DNA from: Spongilla lacustris
Taxonomy: Eukaryota; Porifera; Demospongiae; Spongillida; Spongillidae
Reading direction: 5' to 3'
Length of the DNA: 64,000 nucleotides
Assembly (NCBI GenBank): GCA_949361645.1
Contig: OX442415.1
Coordinates: 19,375,283 to 19,439,282 of the forward strand
Each line of letters begins with the position of its first letter. Within the stretch, counting starts at the first letter, position 1. Below, in pieces: positions 36,677-49,494 of the stretch. Made by a program: the position numbers and the translations under genes. The notes beneath the pieces were generated by a model. It searched no databases, was not told the DNA's origin, and was given only the letters and a program-made list of their open reading frames with translations.

Positions 36677-37403
36677 TAATTCAGTTCAAGCTCAATCTAT
36701 TTACATACGAGCATGGAGTCAAATTTAGACCAAAAGAAATGTAAGGCTATATTTTAAACGCTCTGTTAAAACCCACTTCATTGCAAATAGGTATTAATTC
36801 CCCCACCCCCAAACCCAAAAAGACACCAAAATGGTGGATTTTCAAAGGCTAGAAATCTACTTCAGAAAATGCGTTGCCACTAACCTTTACCAAAAAACGA
36901 CAGTACAAACAACTAACTTTACCGTGATAGCTTTGGCATGTTCCAATTCAGTCACCGAGCGTCGTTGTAGTTTTTGAACACATGTAGTCGGTGATCGCCG
37001 TGCGTAAGTCGATAGGTTTGAAGTACCAGAGCCGACAGTTGGCAACACCAGGCCACGTGATTTTTGCTTACAATATAGTTCAAAGGTGTTTATCACTGCT
37101 AGTATGGCTTTTAGGTGTTGATTACGTTTTATGTACCCCGTGCACAGCTGGTTCTAAAAGGCATCGGTTGTCAGGTTCGTTGCTATGGGTGTACGTAACC
37201 ATTTCAATTTTTCGGGGCGTAGGGCTTAGTTTCCACGCGTTCAATGAGAGCAGACCACCGTGTCATCGTGCATGACTGCAGCACACGGACGAAGCAAATC
37301 ACAATGTGCATTATTGACTCACGCTGCACTACCTTATTTTTCTCTCAATTCAAGGGAGACAATCAGACAACAAAGGCATTACTATGGCTTCTTTTTAACA
37401 GCA

Positions 37404-37411
37404 TATTTAAG
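37404..37411 (+). promoter_or_regulatory. TATA-like box of collagen D
   Basis: TATTTAAG lies 44 bases before the ATG at 37455; the same box precedes collagen E at 53213-53220. Confidence 0.6.
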
Positions 37412-37454
37412 CACTCATTCTACACCATCAGTTGTGCAGTATCACTTCTCCAGT

Positions 37455-39117
37455 ATGACTTCTTGGATTGCACTAAGCCTTGCTGCCTACTTGCTACATG
37501 TAGCAGCTGCAGCATCTGTAGGATATCCATCATATGTACCCTACCAACCAACTGAGGTGCCAACTTGCTACAAAATATGCCCAGCTGGCCCCCCTGGTCC
37601 ACAAGGTATGCAGTGCAGCGTACATGTTGTGTTCAGATATACTACCATCAATGCATGCAGGCCCCAAGGGTGATGATGGCCCAGCTGGTGCTGATGGACT
37701 GCCTGGACCTCAAGGTCCTGCAGGATCTGTGGGTGCTGTGGGAGCAAAGGGGAGCACTGGTGACCAAGGATCTATCGGATTACCAGGTCCACAGGGTCCT
37801 TCTGGCAATAAGGGTACGTGCTGATGTGTGTTTGTGCACGAACCACATCAACCAAAAAAAAATGTATGTGCTTGTGATCATACATGTTTATATACAATCC
37901 TCCTGTAGGAGAAAAAGGAGATCGTGCTGTATGCCTTGCTCAGTATCCCCCTGTCCACAAGGCAGGCCCTGCTGGTCCTGCTGGAGCACCTGGTGCTCAG
38001 GGAGCACCTGGAGCACCTGGTGCAACTGGACTACCTGGACCTGCTGGTCAACAAGGACCAAAGGGAGACCAAGGACTACCTGGCAATGATGGGCAGAATG
38101 GAGCTCCTGGTGCACCTGGCCATGATGGTAATTACACATGTTGTTGCAATTCTCAAGTGAACAAACGACTTTGTACAGGTGCAAAGGGAGACCAGGGTGA
38201 CTATGGTCTCCAGGGACCTCAGGGACTACAGGGAGACATAGGAGCAACTGGAGATAAAGGAGCAATCGGAGATGCAGGTCAGCAAGGACTACCTGGTCAA
38301 GCTGGTGCTCCAGGAAAGGATGGACATAAGGGAGCAAAGGGTGATCAGGGAGACTGTGGAGCCCCTGGTAGTGCTGGTCTACCTGGTAAGTTCATGTGCC
38401 CATTTTCATGCACTAGCGCATTAACATGTCCTTTGTGATTTTCAGGAATTGATGGAGCCCAAGGTCCTGCAGGTCCAACTGGACCAGTAGGTCCTGCAGG
38501 CCCTTCTGGTCCAGCTGGACCACAGGGACCACAAGGACCAGTAGGAGACATTGGCCCACAGGGACCTAAGGGAGCTCCTGGACCTAGAGGTATATATACT
38601 ACAATACATATTCATACTTGCTATGTTTAACATTATGCTCTTCATGCACTAAGATATCTCCTACATTCGCTGGGGTAGCAACATTAGCCCAGCAGGTGAA
38701 ACCAATGTGTACCCTGGTCACATTGTTGTGAGTAGCAATGCCAACAATGCTCAAGGAAACTACCTGTGTCTTCCTGATGCTAACCCATGCACCTCAGGCA
38801 CAGAGCCTTCTATTGAAATTGGTTGATGTCACTGATTCAAATGGGAATACTATTCCATGTGCTGCAATTTCAGTTGCTGGTCCCTCTGCTGTGTTCACAT
38901 AGCTGATAGCAGTGTGTGCCCCACTGGGTGGAATGCAGAATACATAGGATACTTAGCTGCCAATCCAAAGTGGCCCGGAGAGAATATCTGTGTCGATATC
39001 ACTTATGGTATTCAATTGAGCCAGACACCATGTGATGGTCTTGCTGTTATTACCAAAAGTCCTGTGATCCCGTATGGAAGTGCTGTTGCTGTCTCCTGTG
39101 TGGTGTGCTCTATTTGA
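37455..39117 (+). pseudogene. Short-chain collagen D, C-terminal domain disrupted
   Basis: Exons: 37455-37605, 37661-37813, 37909-38127, 38179-38385, 38446-38589 and 38654-39117. The product begins [20 protein letters not shown] (signal peptide), then CYKICPAG, about 240 Gly-X-Y residues and the C-terminal domain. It is a different paralogue from A-C in signal peptide and collagen sequence but has the same exon lengths 2-5. Exon 6 carries four extra bases (ATGC, about 38787-38790) relative to collagen E, then one base fewer near 38901. The two changes restore the frame overall, but between them the frame hits TGA at 38824-38826. As read, the protein would lose most of the C-terminal domain. 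All splice sites are canonical. Confidence 0.85.
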
Positions 39118-41082
39118 ATATACATTACATGATGCACAACTAATGTATTTATTATAAGTTTCAGCGTGGCAAACATGTTTGGTGTTTGCTTAATTGTGAA
39201 CAATGCAATGCTAAATGGGGAGCTTTTCTGCTTAATACTTTGACAAAACCCTACTGTCGTGCCGGGTATACCCTACCCGTAACTGCATGTTTATATAACT
39301 TATAACATATATTCTCGAGTTGCTTTGATTAGTTCCATTAGATTAGTTAGATTACTTGATTATAAATAATTAGACGTATAAAGTACGTATTATGTATAGT
39401 TAATGCAATTTTTGAATGGAAAAATGATTAAATTTGATCTCTGTAATCAATCCGCAGTTGAGTCATTCGTACACAAATGATATCCATATATGTGTAATGC
39501 TGAACTCATGACATGTAGTACAACCCAGACGTATAATTTTGTATAGATCGAGGATTTGCAATTTACTTGTATTTTTTTTCTACGTAACTTACATGTATAC
39601 GTCACCATGCAAGTTGCTGTGTACATGCATAATGCTGTGAAGTGAAGTCCCACCTTCTTTCCTCCGATGTTCGCTCTCGTCCCGCTTATTGATTATCTCG
39701 TCCCCAGCATTATGACGTAAAACACGGGAAAATGTAAACAATACACATGATGTAAGGCGCGCGTGACGTCATCTATTACCAACTCGTAACATGAACTAAT
39801 AACGTTAACTGCGAGCTCTAATTATTATATGCTCCAGACTCAATACCATCGGCAAGCTATTCTTCAACTGTATATGGGAGTAATCAGTTATAATTTCACT
39901 AAACGTTTAAAAATTGCATTATTAGTTTTTCTAAACATTATCATTAATCCCAAGTCACGAAAAAGATACCGATCGAGCCACGGGGGCTGGGGCATTTTGC
40001 CGCATCAAAACAGTGCCGAGGCGACAATATATTGCATTTATAGCATTTCAGTACTGGATGAGTGGGAGTGACATAACTTACAATGTGTCTATACGTATTA
40101 CGATATATATGTATATGGCATGGCAGGGAGGGCGTGGCCCTCATCTTTGGGATCCCTCCTGTTTATATAAATGCCGTTAAATCATTAACCCGCCCAGCAT
40201 TACTACGTAGATGTGCGTGCACAATGTCTGCCTCAATGGCATCGAAGTGAAAATTGAGTGGAGATGCGCAGACGCAGCAACAATTAAGATATCAATACGG
40301 CCTACTTTAATTGTTCGTACGTTTTGTAGTTCGATCTCGCGATATAACCTGCATGGTCATTAAATATTCATCAGTGTTATATGATACGTACGTTGCGTAC
40401 CGGACGGATCGATACTGACAGGGGGTTCCGGAGGGCCGGCCGATTATAAGTGTGAATGCGAATTTGGAAAAGATCGGAGCGTCGTAAATATAGAAGCTTC
40501 GCTAATGCATACGCCGTGCGCTGTAATCTCATATAGTACTATATTGTAACTACATGCGGATAGACTGAGAAGGGGCGCCAAATATGGCGGGCATATCCCG
40601 TAAAGGAGGGGAGGGAGGCATTTCCTCTTGGACACATTAGCCTGGAACTGCCTACAGCTATCATATGTTTTTTTAATATTTTTTATTTATATTTTTTATA
40701 GCTCTCTTATTTGGTGACTGAATGGCTAATTTTGTGACTCAGAGCCTGCATGTAAGCTGCTTATACCCATCTTGAAGCCTGGGGGACGTTGGAGCTGTTG
40801 ACCCACAAGTGGACTTGCTTCTAATAGCTTCAGTAACTGGCCCATTTATATTAGCCCAATCCACACCTTCATCTTTGGTAGCAGAAGCATTGCAGGGATA
40901 TGATGATGACATTTGCCAATGCTTTTAAAAACATATGTATATATCTGCAGTTGGCATATAACAATTAATAAAAGCATGGTTACAGCCTTACAGGCCCAAT
41001 TAAGCGAAGTCTAGGCCATTGATACATGCATACCATGCTTCTGGCCTGGGGTTTACAGATGGCAGGCTCTAATTACCCATGA
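39118..41082. repeat. Downstream flank of collagen D, duplicated after collagen E
   Basis: This stretch matches 54926-55115 plus 59591-61900 apart from three insertions or indels in the second copy. Homology ends near 41082 and 61900, where the sequences part after TCTAATTACCCATG. A minus-strand frame of about 55 codons (about 40925-40750, for example DEGVDWANINGPVTEA) is kept in both copies but is too short to call. Confidence 0.85.
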
Positions 41083-42195
41083 GATTTTTATTTGCATACA
41101 TTACTTCACTTACCTGAATATCACTGATGATCCCTAATTTACACATTGATATACTGTACTACTATGAGGAAGACTATCAATAGTTGTACCCACCAATTCA
41201 AACAGTATTGCGCTAATCACATTACACACATGTGTTATGGGTGCTCCATATTGGAGGCAATAGTAAATAGCTATGCAGCAAGCAGTGCTATATGTCTTGC
41301 TATCATTTCTGGTCATGATGATATTTGAGCCTGATAATCGATGTAGCAATTCTTCATTACTTACATAATTCTATGTTTTGAACCAAATCAGTGATTTTGT
41401 TTTGCAAATCTCCTCTGTGTTATCTTACATCCCTTGTGTACAGACAGCAACTTTTTATATTTACAATAAACTGCTGGTATGTGTATGAATTTCTTAATTT
41501 AGCTGTTTTATTAATTTTAAGTTTAATCAGTTCTTAACATAAGGTGGATTGCACATTACATTTATCCAGCTCTGTATTAAAGACTGGTAGAGGAACAGCT
41601 ACATTTTCCGCTGTGTCAACAGACACTATAAACTGCTCATTGAGAAACACCTGTACTTCAGCCCAACACCTTGTAAAATTTTGACATTATTATGACGTAT
41701 TGCCCACCGCAACACATCAGGTGTAGTGTTGAGACTGCTTCCAGCAGAGTGCTCAATAATTTCTTGTATTTTCTAAACGTTGGGATGCTATGTTAGTGTG
41801 GATGTAAAAACACCAAGCCCCTTTCGTATCATGGGTTCTTACAGTTAGTTACGTTCATTAAATGTAATTCTTAAAATGGTAAAAAAAAATACTATTCAAA
41901 TCATCAGCAACAGTCTTCATTATCCATGCAAGTACACACAGAAGTGTTCAATAAAAATATAGAATTTCATAAACATAGTATTAAAATACGAATAATAAGC
42001 TCACATTGCATGTTGCTATGACAAATTTTGATTAAATTGGTTTGATTGATAAGTGCACTGCGCTAAATCAGAATCTCGAGATATGCAAGGCGCTTTTACT
42101 ACATAAGCAGCAGAGTCTGAAAATTATCTAGCTAAAGAACCCACGGCAACGATAAGGTGCGTTTTATATAGAACAACTCGGTAACACTCTCTACC
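41083..42195. other. No gene recognised
   Basis: Short frames only. A minus frame at about 41690-41537 (FLNEQFIVSVDTAENVAVPL) is open for 49 codons and not recognised. Confidence 0.4.
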
Positions 42196-43099
42196 ATGGG
42201 CGTCGGAACAGGTCCGGCAGGTCCGGCGGCCGCCGGACCAATATTTTCCAAAAAAAAAAAAAAGACATCATTAGCAAATATGGGCATGGGTACGGGTCAT
42301 GATGACCCGCCCGTCTAACTTGCTACGATAATGTATAACAATAATTTACATCGTCTAAAAGAGAAATGGATTCCACTCGCTCCGCGACATTATTGTTCGT
42401 TCTGCGTCTGCCGTGGTGCCAGCGAAATTTCATCCATCTAAGTCGCCGGTTTCCCTTTCCAAAACGTTCGTTTGGATCGAAAGGTGAAACGCGCTCGTTT
42501 AGAGCAGAGTGGTGTGAAAAGCACAGCCGCGATGCCAGTACTGATGCATGCTGCTTTTTGTTACTTATGCATGATGACAGAAGTAGGGAAGAAATTCAAG
42601 GCAAGTACCAAACGTGAACTTACTTTCATTTTGAAAGTCTTATATAAGAACTGGAAAGATGCTTGTGAAGTATTTCAAAAACACTTTAAAAAGTGATTGT
42701 CATAAGCTTCTTGAAAGTATTGAATTTATTACCTTTGAATACGGGTGATATGATGTGGGCGACATAGATATTTGAGAAAACCTCTCACGTGATCCATTAC
42801 GACTCGTAGATGTATGCGTTTCGCTTTTTTCGGTGCGTGGGCGTACGGTTATCCTAGCATTTTCGAGCACTTAACGCGCGCGTGCGAGCTAGTGAGATTT
42901 CTTATGGTTTAGGGCATTAATAATGCAAAGCTTCTGGGGCTCCGCCCCAGACCCCGATGGGGGAGCTTACAGCGCTCCCCCATACCCCCTAGCTGGGCGG
43001 GAGGGGGTCTGACCCCCTCCCGCACCCACCCCTTCCGGGTCCGCCCATTCATTATTTATTCATTTGCCGGACCAATGCTTTTTACCTTCCGACGCCCAT
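42196..43099 (+). mobile_element. hAT-like element with ATGGGCGTCGGAA ends
   Basis: Perfect 13-bp inverted termini (ATGGGCGTCGGAA at 42196-42208 and its complement at 43087-43099) bound a 904-bp element. It contains a hAT-type zinc-finger coding relic on the plus strand, and near the right end the GC-rich hairpin module GGGGCTCCGCCCCAGACCCC. No clear target duplication was seen. Confidence 0.65.
42472..42735 (+). pseudogene. TTF-type zinc finger fragment of a hAT transposase
   Basis: The frame reads AAFCYLCMMTEVGKKF, then YKNWKDACEVFQKHFKK, and after a one-base frame change SDCHKLLES. The C-x2-C, NWK and C-H spacing is the TTF-type finger found at the N-terminus of ZMYM-like hAT transposases. 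The rest of the transposase is missing here. Confidence 0.65.
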
Positions 43100-46000
43100 T
43101 AAGGCAAATAAGTATGACGTCCCACTGTCATAAAAGCTATTAGCTTTAACGATAATCGCGTACCTTAAACCATATGAAGCCGTTCGTGGAGGCTTCGAGA
43201 CAACATCCTGCGCATCGTCTGATTGCCCTCATACTTAAATGAGTAATGCAACTAGGTGTCCTTAATGCCTTCATATGTATTTCATGGAACCCATTCAATG
43301 CGCTACAAAATTCTATACCCAGCAAACCATACCCTTTTTGACACGCCCACAACTTACTACTGCGAATCATTTCACCGTATACAACGAATAGCTAATGCTA
43401 AAAGAAGCCATGGGCTACCTTTATAGAATATAGCAAGCACAACAGAACTCGAAACCAGCACAAACAATCGATCGCCACAAATCAATCCTCTCCGGCAGTC
43501 AAAATTTACGGCACAATTTTGGGAGACAATTTTTTACGGTAGTTACGTGATTTATCCAAGTACCTACCCCTGATCGTTATGGGATTTATGTTAAACACTA
43601 AGATCTTGCAAGGATGCAAGAAACAAGGATTGGAGTATTGTAACAATGTAGTACATTATATGTTGCGCCTGCGCACGAAAATGCCTGCGTAATAATATTC
43701 ATAAGGAACAGCTGTGTTGGTTGCTTATAGACGGCACTGTTGTAAGTGCGTTATTGAAGTTACTATTAAAGTTGCTCGTTGACCCACGTAACATAAGCAA
43801 GGAGCTAGTTGAAAGGTCTTTCGTATTTTTGTTATTCAGGTCAAACAATAATTTGGAATCATTGAAGGTCTTTAAGAACCAGAACCTAGCTGGATTCTTT
43901 GTTGAAGGCCAATGCTGCAGCCTATGCTGAAATTGCAGGCACTAATAACTGGAATTGAGGGGATTTAATCAGTCATGTGGAACACTTGAATAAACCCTTT
44001 TTATCACATTAGGGTTTCGTTAGTGATTCGAGTAAATGTACTTTCTGTTGTTTTATTTTTGTGGATGTTGTTTATCACAAAAAAAATCAGATTTTGTTTA
44101 GCTTGCATGCTTTGTAGCTCTGGTAGATTTAAAACAAGAGATTTTTTTAATAGTATATCTATGATTGTACAATAATGATGCCTATAGCTATTAATGAACA
44201 GAGTGTTAAAATAACATACTCAATAACACTCATTTCGCAAGTTGAAGCCCGCTGTTGGGAATGATATAAATGGCACTTTGTCAAATTCCATAGCAAGGAT
44301 TGCATCCATCCTTGTGAAGAAACGTTAAATGGATTGGGTCAAATGCCCATGTAATGTGAAGCCAAAAAGGAAAAAAAAAATTCCTAGCATGAACAGGCAT
44401 CTTGCTATTTCCAAACTCAAATAGTGCATTCATCGCATAATCAGCACCGAACAGCTATCTGTTAATAATTATGTGCAGGTTAAGCAAAGCTACTGGTTTA
44501 GCTACTTCATGTACAATACCATGTGACTCATTGTTCTACTACCTTCTGTATGAATATCACAAACATCAACAGCAGCGTTACATTTGTAAACAAACCTTAG
44601 CTTGCACAATTCACATTGCAGTGTTTACACCTAGATAGTAAAACTGCTGTTCCTGTATGCATGCCAGTAAGGACACCATTAATTATTTGCATGTGCATGA
44701 AGAAGTACATATGTTGACCTCCTAAAGCACAGCACAATATACCTTAAGCAGCCTAGAAGGATCAAAACTACTTTTATTTGCTTCGTGGCATCACTGAAAA
44801 CAATTTTTAGCCTAATTGCAATTCTCAGTGGTTCCAGAGAAGATAGATTAGCGTAACACAATTTCATCAACAATATATATTTACTGATGCATTGAGATAA
44901 ACAAAAAACACAAAAAGCGTTAATTACAGTACTTCACTGATCTAGACATAAATAACAATATATACATCTAAACTGATAAATCCTCTAGTTGGTAAAAAAA
45001 TGAAATATAATGAAAATTTCAAATAACATATAGCAATCGTGTTTACAAACACAATATCCTTCATTAGATCAATGTCAAAAGAATTCTGGGTTAAAAGAAT
45101 GATTTAAAATAATAAAAAAAGTTTAGGTCCTCTACTGCACCATAGCCCATCTACACGTATATACCTTGTTTGCAAGGCATGCACGCACAGAATCATTATG
45201 TCCTCTGGAAGTCAAAAACACTATTCTACTTTGTATGCAAATGTTTCAAATCAATCACAACTGAAAACACATTCATCTTCTCTTTAGATACATCTCCCTA
45301 AAATCCTAAGGGAAATAAATACACTTCATAAATAAGGGCCTCCTTTCATGGCTATAAGTGCTACAGCTGTCATATAATGCCTCCATTCTGATGCCATTAC
45401 AAAAATGAAATTTTGCAAGCATATTTATTGCATCAGTGCTTTTGTCATCCCCTCAGTTAATCAATGGGAAAACTGTACCCAAAAGTGTGACAAACATCCA
45501 TCTATAAATACATGCACATTTACAGGGTGTAAATTATCAAGCTTATACATTGTTAGGAGACTCGTATACATTTAGTAGATCAAGGTAACACTGAAAAGCT
45601 ACAATATAGGTACGTTTACTGTTTCAATACTTCTGGTGAGTAGTATGGCATGATGGACAATGGTTCAAGATCCACTCCTTTTGTGGTTTGCAAATCCTTT
45701 ACCTTTGGAAAATATGATATAAGAAGTTCCTTGAACGCCTCCTCACCCGTCATTTTTAAAGTATTAAATTCAACAACGGTCCAGCAAGAATCAGTTTGTC
45801 TTTCTTCTTCTCGGTGGATGTTAGTACTTGATATTCCATCCGTTTTTTGAAGACATGCAAGGTGGTACGTGTCTCCATACCATATCGGGTGTACCACTAG
45901 CAAAGTAACTATTTGGAACTATTATAGATTTTTCATTCTGTCATTCTATTTCTATATTCTTCTGTTCTTCAGTGAAAGCAGGTTCTGCATGGAACAGTTG

Positions 46001-46380
46001 CAGATGGAGGGGAAATTATTATTTTAGTACCCAACAAAAACAACACTTAGCCATCAGCGGGCAGCATTTTTGAATCATGAATTTCTAGAGGACATACATG
46101 TATAGTGATTCTGTGCAAGCAAGGTATATCACCTGCAATTTCAGCAAAGGCTGCAACACTAAGTACTGGCCTTCAACAAGGAATCCATTTAGGTTCTGGT
46201 TCTTAAAGACCTTTATGACGCCCAATTATGAATTCTTAAAAAATCATTCATCCAACTCAGAATTCTTCCGACACTGATCTAGTGAAATATATTGTGTCTG
46301 CAAACACGGATACATACAATTATATATGCTATTTGAAATTCTCATTGTATTACTTTTTTTTTAACAACGACAGAATTTCA
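43100..46380. other. No gene recognised; one inverted pair of short segments
   Basis: Bases about 43850-43945 match about 46130-46220 in reverse (GGTCTTTAAGAACCAGAACC and neighbours). A minus frame at 45903-45616 (FNTLKMTGEEAFKELLISYF) may be an exon, starting after an acceptor-like CTAG, but I recognise no family. Confidence 0.4.
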
Positions 46381-46435
46381 GTATACCATTGCATTGTATG
46401 ATAAATTCAAGAAGAATAGACCATACAATTAATTT

Positions 46436-46680
46436 GTATTATTTATCCCTTGGCACCATTCTGACCATCTTTTCTGGGAGCTCAGGTTTGACCAGTTTGT
46501 CCTGGCTGGCCTGAATCTCGCATTGCTCCTTGGTCTCTCTCTTTGCACCCTGGTCTCCCTTTGGTCCCTGAGGTCCCTGGATTCCTGTATGACATTTAAC
46601 ACCCTTGGCACCTACATGTACAACATTATCAACAATGACCTCCATCAACTTCATGCCATCATGGCCAGGACACACCTAAT
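46436..46680 (-). pseudogene. Orphan collagen exon 4 with part of intron 3
   Basis: On the minus strand the end of exon 3 (GHDG), intron 3 and exon 4 of the A/B/C collagen type can be followed ([15 protein letters not shown]) with frame changes. The piece runs into AT-rich sequence like the 3' flank of collagen C (46380-46445 against about 49385-49460). It directly abuts a retroelement fragment, suggesting a rearrangement. Confidence 0.8.
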
Positions 46681-47836
46681 GTTGCAGTTCTGCCCAAGAC
46701 CCAGTTGGGAAGTAAGATGTCCGCTGGATGGGTCTTGCTATGGTCTCTACTTAAGTTGTTGCCAACCTCCACCTTGACCCCAATGTGCGCCAAACAACAG
46801 GTCTCCACCAGGATGTCCCGAATCCTATTATGGCAGTAGACCACATTACCACCATACTTTCAGGTAACTGCATGGTGGCCAAGTTGATCAAGTGCACTGC
46901 CTGGGCACAGTGCACATTGAGAGCCCTCCGATGTAGCCACCGTTTGATGGCCAGCCTGAAAACTTAGTAATCCATATGAAGCCCCAAGCTTTCAGAGGGC
47001 ACAATGGAAAGCCAGGAGGCAGCATGAGGGGAAGAAACTGAAAAAAGAAGTGCCTTGTCTGTCACAGAGGATGAGTTTAGCAGTAAGTTGAAGTCATGGT
47101 CATCCAGCTTACTAAAAAGAGATTTCTATGAGACTGGCAGTGACTGACTGCATCTTGCAGTGAGACCAAGCTGTTAAGGATATCTACTGCTTGAGACAGG
47201 TGATTATATAAATGCAGACCAGAGCCAGTGAGCACAAGGACGAGATGAATGCTGCTGATGAGAGGTGGGACAATGACCACAGGCCTAGGCCTCCTCGATC
47301 TAAGCTTGATCCCAGGCAATGTTGGAAGTATATGACACCCGTGCACTGACTGAAAGCCCTACAAATGTCATCATCAAAAAGACTGAGAGCCTCTGGTGAA
47401 AGTGATGGTGTTGTTGATCAGGCCAGATGCGCCAGTTTACAAAACCCACCACACAGACGAAGAAGGACCAAGGCAACATGGGGGTCTATCATACCAACTT
47501 AGCTCTAGCCTCCATCCGTTTGGCAGATATGAATGTGGAGTAGAAATCTATGTCTCCATTGGCAACACCAAGGATTTCAATGTTTGGCTTGTCATAGGCT
47601 TTCATCACAGAAGGGAACACATTAAGGTTGTGGTGGGAGAAAAACTCACATTTTGACAAGTTGACATGTAGGCCTAGAGCTGGACCATGAACCTGGAGAC
47701 AATTTAGAGCCTGGCACAGTGACTGACTTGGACCAGTCAACACACCATCGTCCATGTACCAAGCATGGAAAAGGTTGCTGGAGCAATATAGCATCATTAA
47801 AATCATAATAATAACAATAATAATAATAGCAATCAA
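46659..47836 (-). pseudogene. RLE-type non-LTR retrotransposon relic, copy c (minus part)
   Basis: Reading from 47836: AWYMDDGVLTGPSQSLCQAL with the RT YxDD motif kept as YMDD, followed by HVNLSKCEFFS; then, in other frames, GLGLWSLSHLSSAAFISSLC (about 47290-47230) and SWLSIVPSESLGL; finally CHNRIRDILVETCCLAHIGV and THPADILLPNW (46835-46700), the endonuclease-like block. Several stops and frame changes are present. Confidence 0.65.
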
Positions 47837-47904
47837 GGGGTCTTAATTTTAGCTTGGAGCTAATGAAGTTCCAGGTTGCATTAAAATGGGTACACACTAT
47901 CACA

Positions 47905-48376
47905 GTTATGTTGTCCTTACTGCACTGACCACCAGCTGGATCCACTTGGGCATCATGCCATGACCTGCAAAGGGGGTGGTGAAGTTTTGCGCCACGAGAT
48001 GCTTTTGCCCAGTTTTGTCATAAGGCTAGGCTGGGTGGTCAGCTTGAAGTAGATCATGGGTATGGGGCTGACAGTTCTCTCAGTAGGCTGGTGGACATCC
48101 TAGCCCCCCAACTGGATGATTGGGAAGCCAACTGCTTTTCAACTAACAGTGGTCTCTCCACTTAACTCCACTACATTGAATCAAGTGGGAGCCAGAAGTG
48201 GGTCAGTAGCTGGAAAGGCTGAAGTGCACAAGCACAGTGCCAATGATCCCAAGTGCACAGAGTTGGGTTTTGTCTGCATACATGTACCCTTGGCAGTAGA
48301 GGCCTATGGTTGTTGCCGTGTGGAAGCTAAGGGTTCCAATTCTCGGCTTGCTGCCCGTCTGGATTTGCAGTTGTAG
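47905..48376 (+). pseudogene. RLE-type retrotransposon tail, plus strand
   Basis: In plus orientation: DPLGHHAMTCKGGGEVLRHE (zinc-knuckle-like, about 47935-47995), then RLVDILAPQLDDW and KPTAFQLTVVSPLNST (PD...D-like endonuclease core, 48080-48175), then CTELGFVCIHVPLAVEAYG (48257-48312). Block order matches the other copies. It lies head to head with the minus-strand relic, so at least two truncated copies meet here. Confidence 0.65.
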
Positions 48377-48379
48377 TGC

Positions 48380-49490
48380 AGCAAATCAAAGGCCATTGCA
48401 AGCATTTATCCAAGACGGAACCTGACCTTTGTTTGCTGCAATGCCAGAGCCTTACTATCCTGTGCTAGGTTTCAGCATTCATTTGGCGAGGGCTGAAAAT
48501 GCTGTTTTTTTTTTTCTTTGTCGGCTGCATAAGTATGTGAGAGTATAGTTATTGCCTTCATTTACCTTTGTGCATTCTCTTGTAAATTCTATTACACAAT
48601 AACGACATAATAATACATATACAAAATTATACATAAACCATTTATTATATAAATATGCAAGTACATGCATGCATACACTATTATACAGAGAAGCCTTATT
48701 AAAGGTTCTTGAGGGATAGATGTTCACAAATTTTGTTCACATGTCACGTGAACAGTGCAATTTAAGATTTTATGCCTTTTCAGTTGTATTTTCTGTTTCG
48801 TATTTTATAAAGCATTCCATTTTTATAGTATTATGTTGTAATAATTTACGTGTAGTTAAAATATTATTGTTCTCATTTAATTTATAGTTTCAGTTATGTC
48901 ACTAATAGAGGGAAAGAATGAAGTGCTTATTATCTTTTTTCTCTTCTCTTTGCATTAAAATTTATCAAAGACCATGCGTTGGGCATCTTCCTGCCACAAA
49001 TAGGGCTTGGCAAAATATTTTCTGTCAGAACTGAGTCGGATATATTTATCTCCAGCTTTTATGGATTAACTTCTACTATGAAATCCTAGAAAAACTAATA
49101 ATATCATACTTAAAATAAGCCTAAATATAGTTTGAATTCCTATTTTCTTCTGTTCAGAAGTTTTGACCGACATCAACAATTAATATCAATACTAAGAGTA
49201 CTGTGATTATTACATGTAAGTCCAGGTGCCCATCGTAAAGCTGGTTGACGAATTCTTCAACTGTAGTAGTAGACGTCAATATGATAATATCTAAAAAAAA
49301 ATCTACAATCAGTACATGTAGAGTTCAGTCTAGGGAAGGCATCATGCAGCTCAGGTGACAGCTAAGCATGCATTATTTGGCAATCATAAAATCAAGACTA
49401 CCACTGAATTGCATGATAAGTTCAAAATGATTACACCACACAATTAATTTGTATTATTTACACTGGACTAATAAATGTATCCAATGTAAT
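48380..49490. other. No gene recognised
   Basis: AT-rich sequence with short frames; the last 100 bases are the 3' flank of collagen C. Confidence 0.45.
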
Positions 49491-49494
49491 CATT

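Larger units (their letters stand above)
34246..37262 (+). mobile_element. Chapaev-like (CMC group) DNA transposon inserted between collagens B and D
   Basis: The second block has an empty site (CAATTCATCGTGCATG near 53055), which defines this insertion. Termini are CACGGTTGTATGC and, inverted, CACGGTGGTCTGC (11 of 13 match). The 4-bp duplication TCAT lies at 34242-34245 and 37263-37266. A shared TGGAAACTAAG lies just inside both ends. CAC-type ends with a 4-bp duplication are what I know for Chapaev elements. The interior carries transposase-like pieces with a RING-like finger and a typical C-terminal tail, plus a large minisatellite. Length is 3,017 bp; the copy is decayed. Confidence 0.75.

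Noticed and set aside
34246..37262. RAG-like or Transib element
   Set aside because: The symmetrical ends give a 4-bp rather than 5-bp duplication and no RAG1 core was seen; Chapaev-like fits better, though the catalytic domain is missing.
40750..40925. Short minus-strand frame kept in both duplicated blocks
   Set aside because: Conservation is explained by the recent duplication of the whole flank; it is too short to call as a gene.
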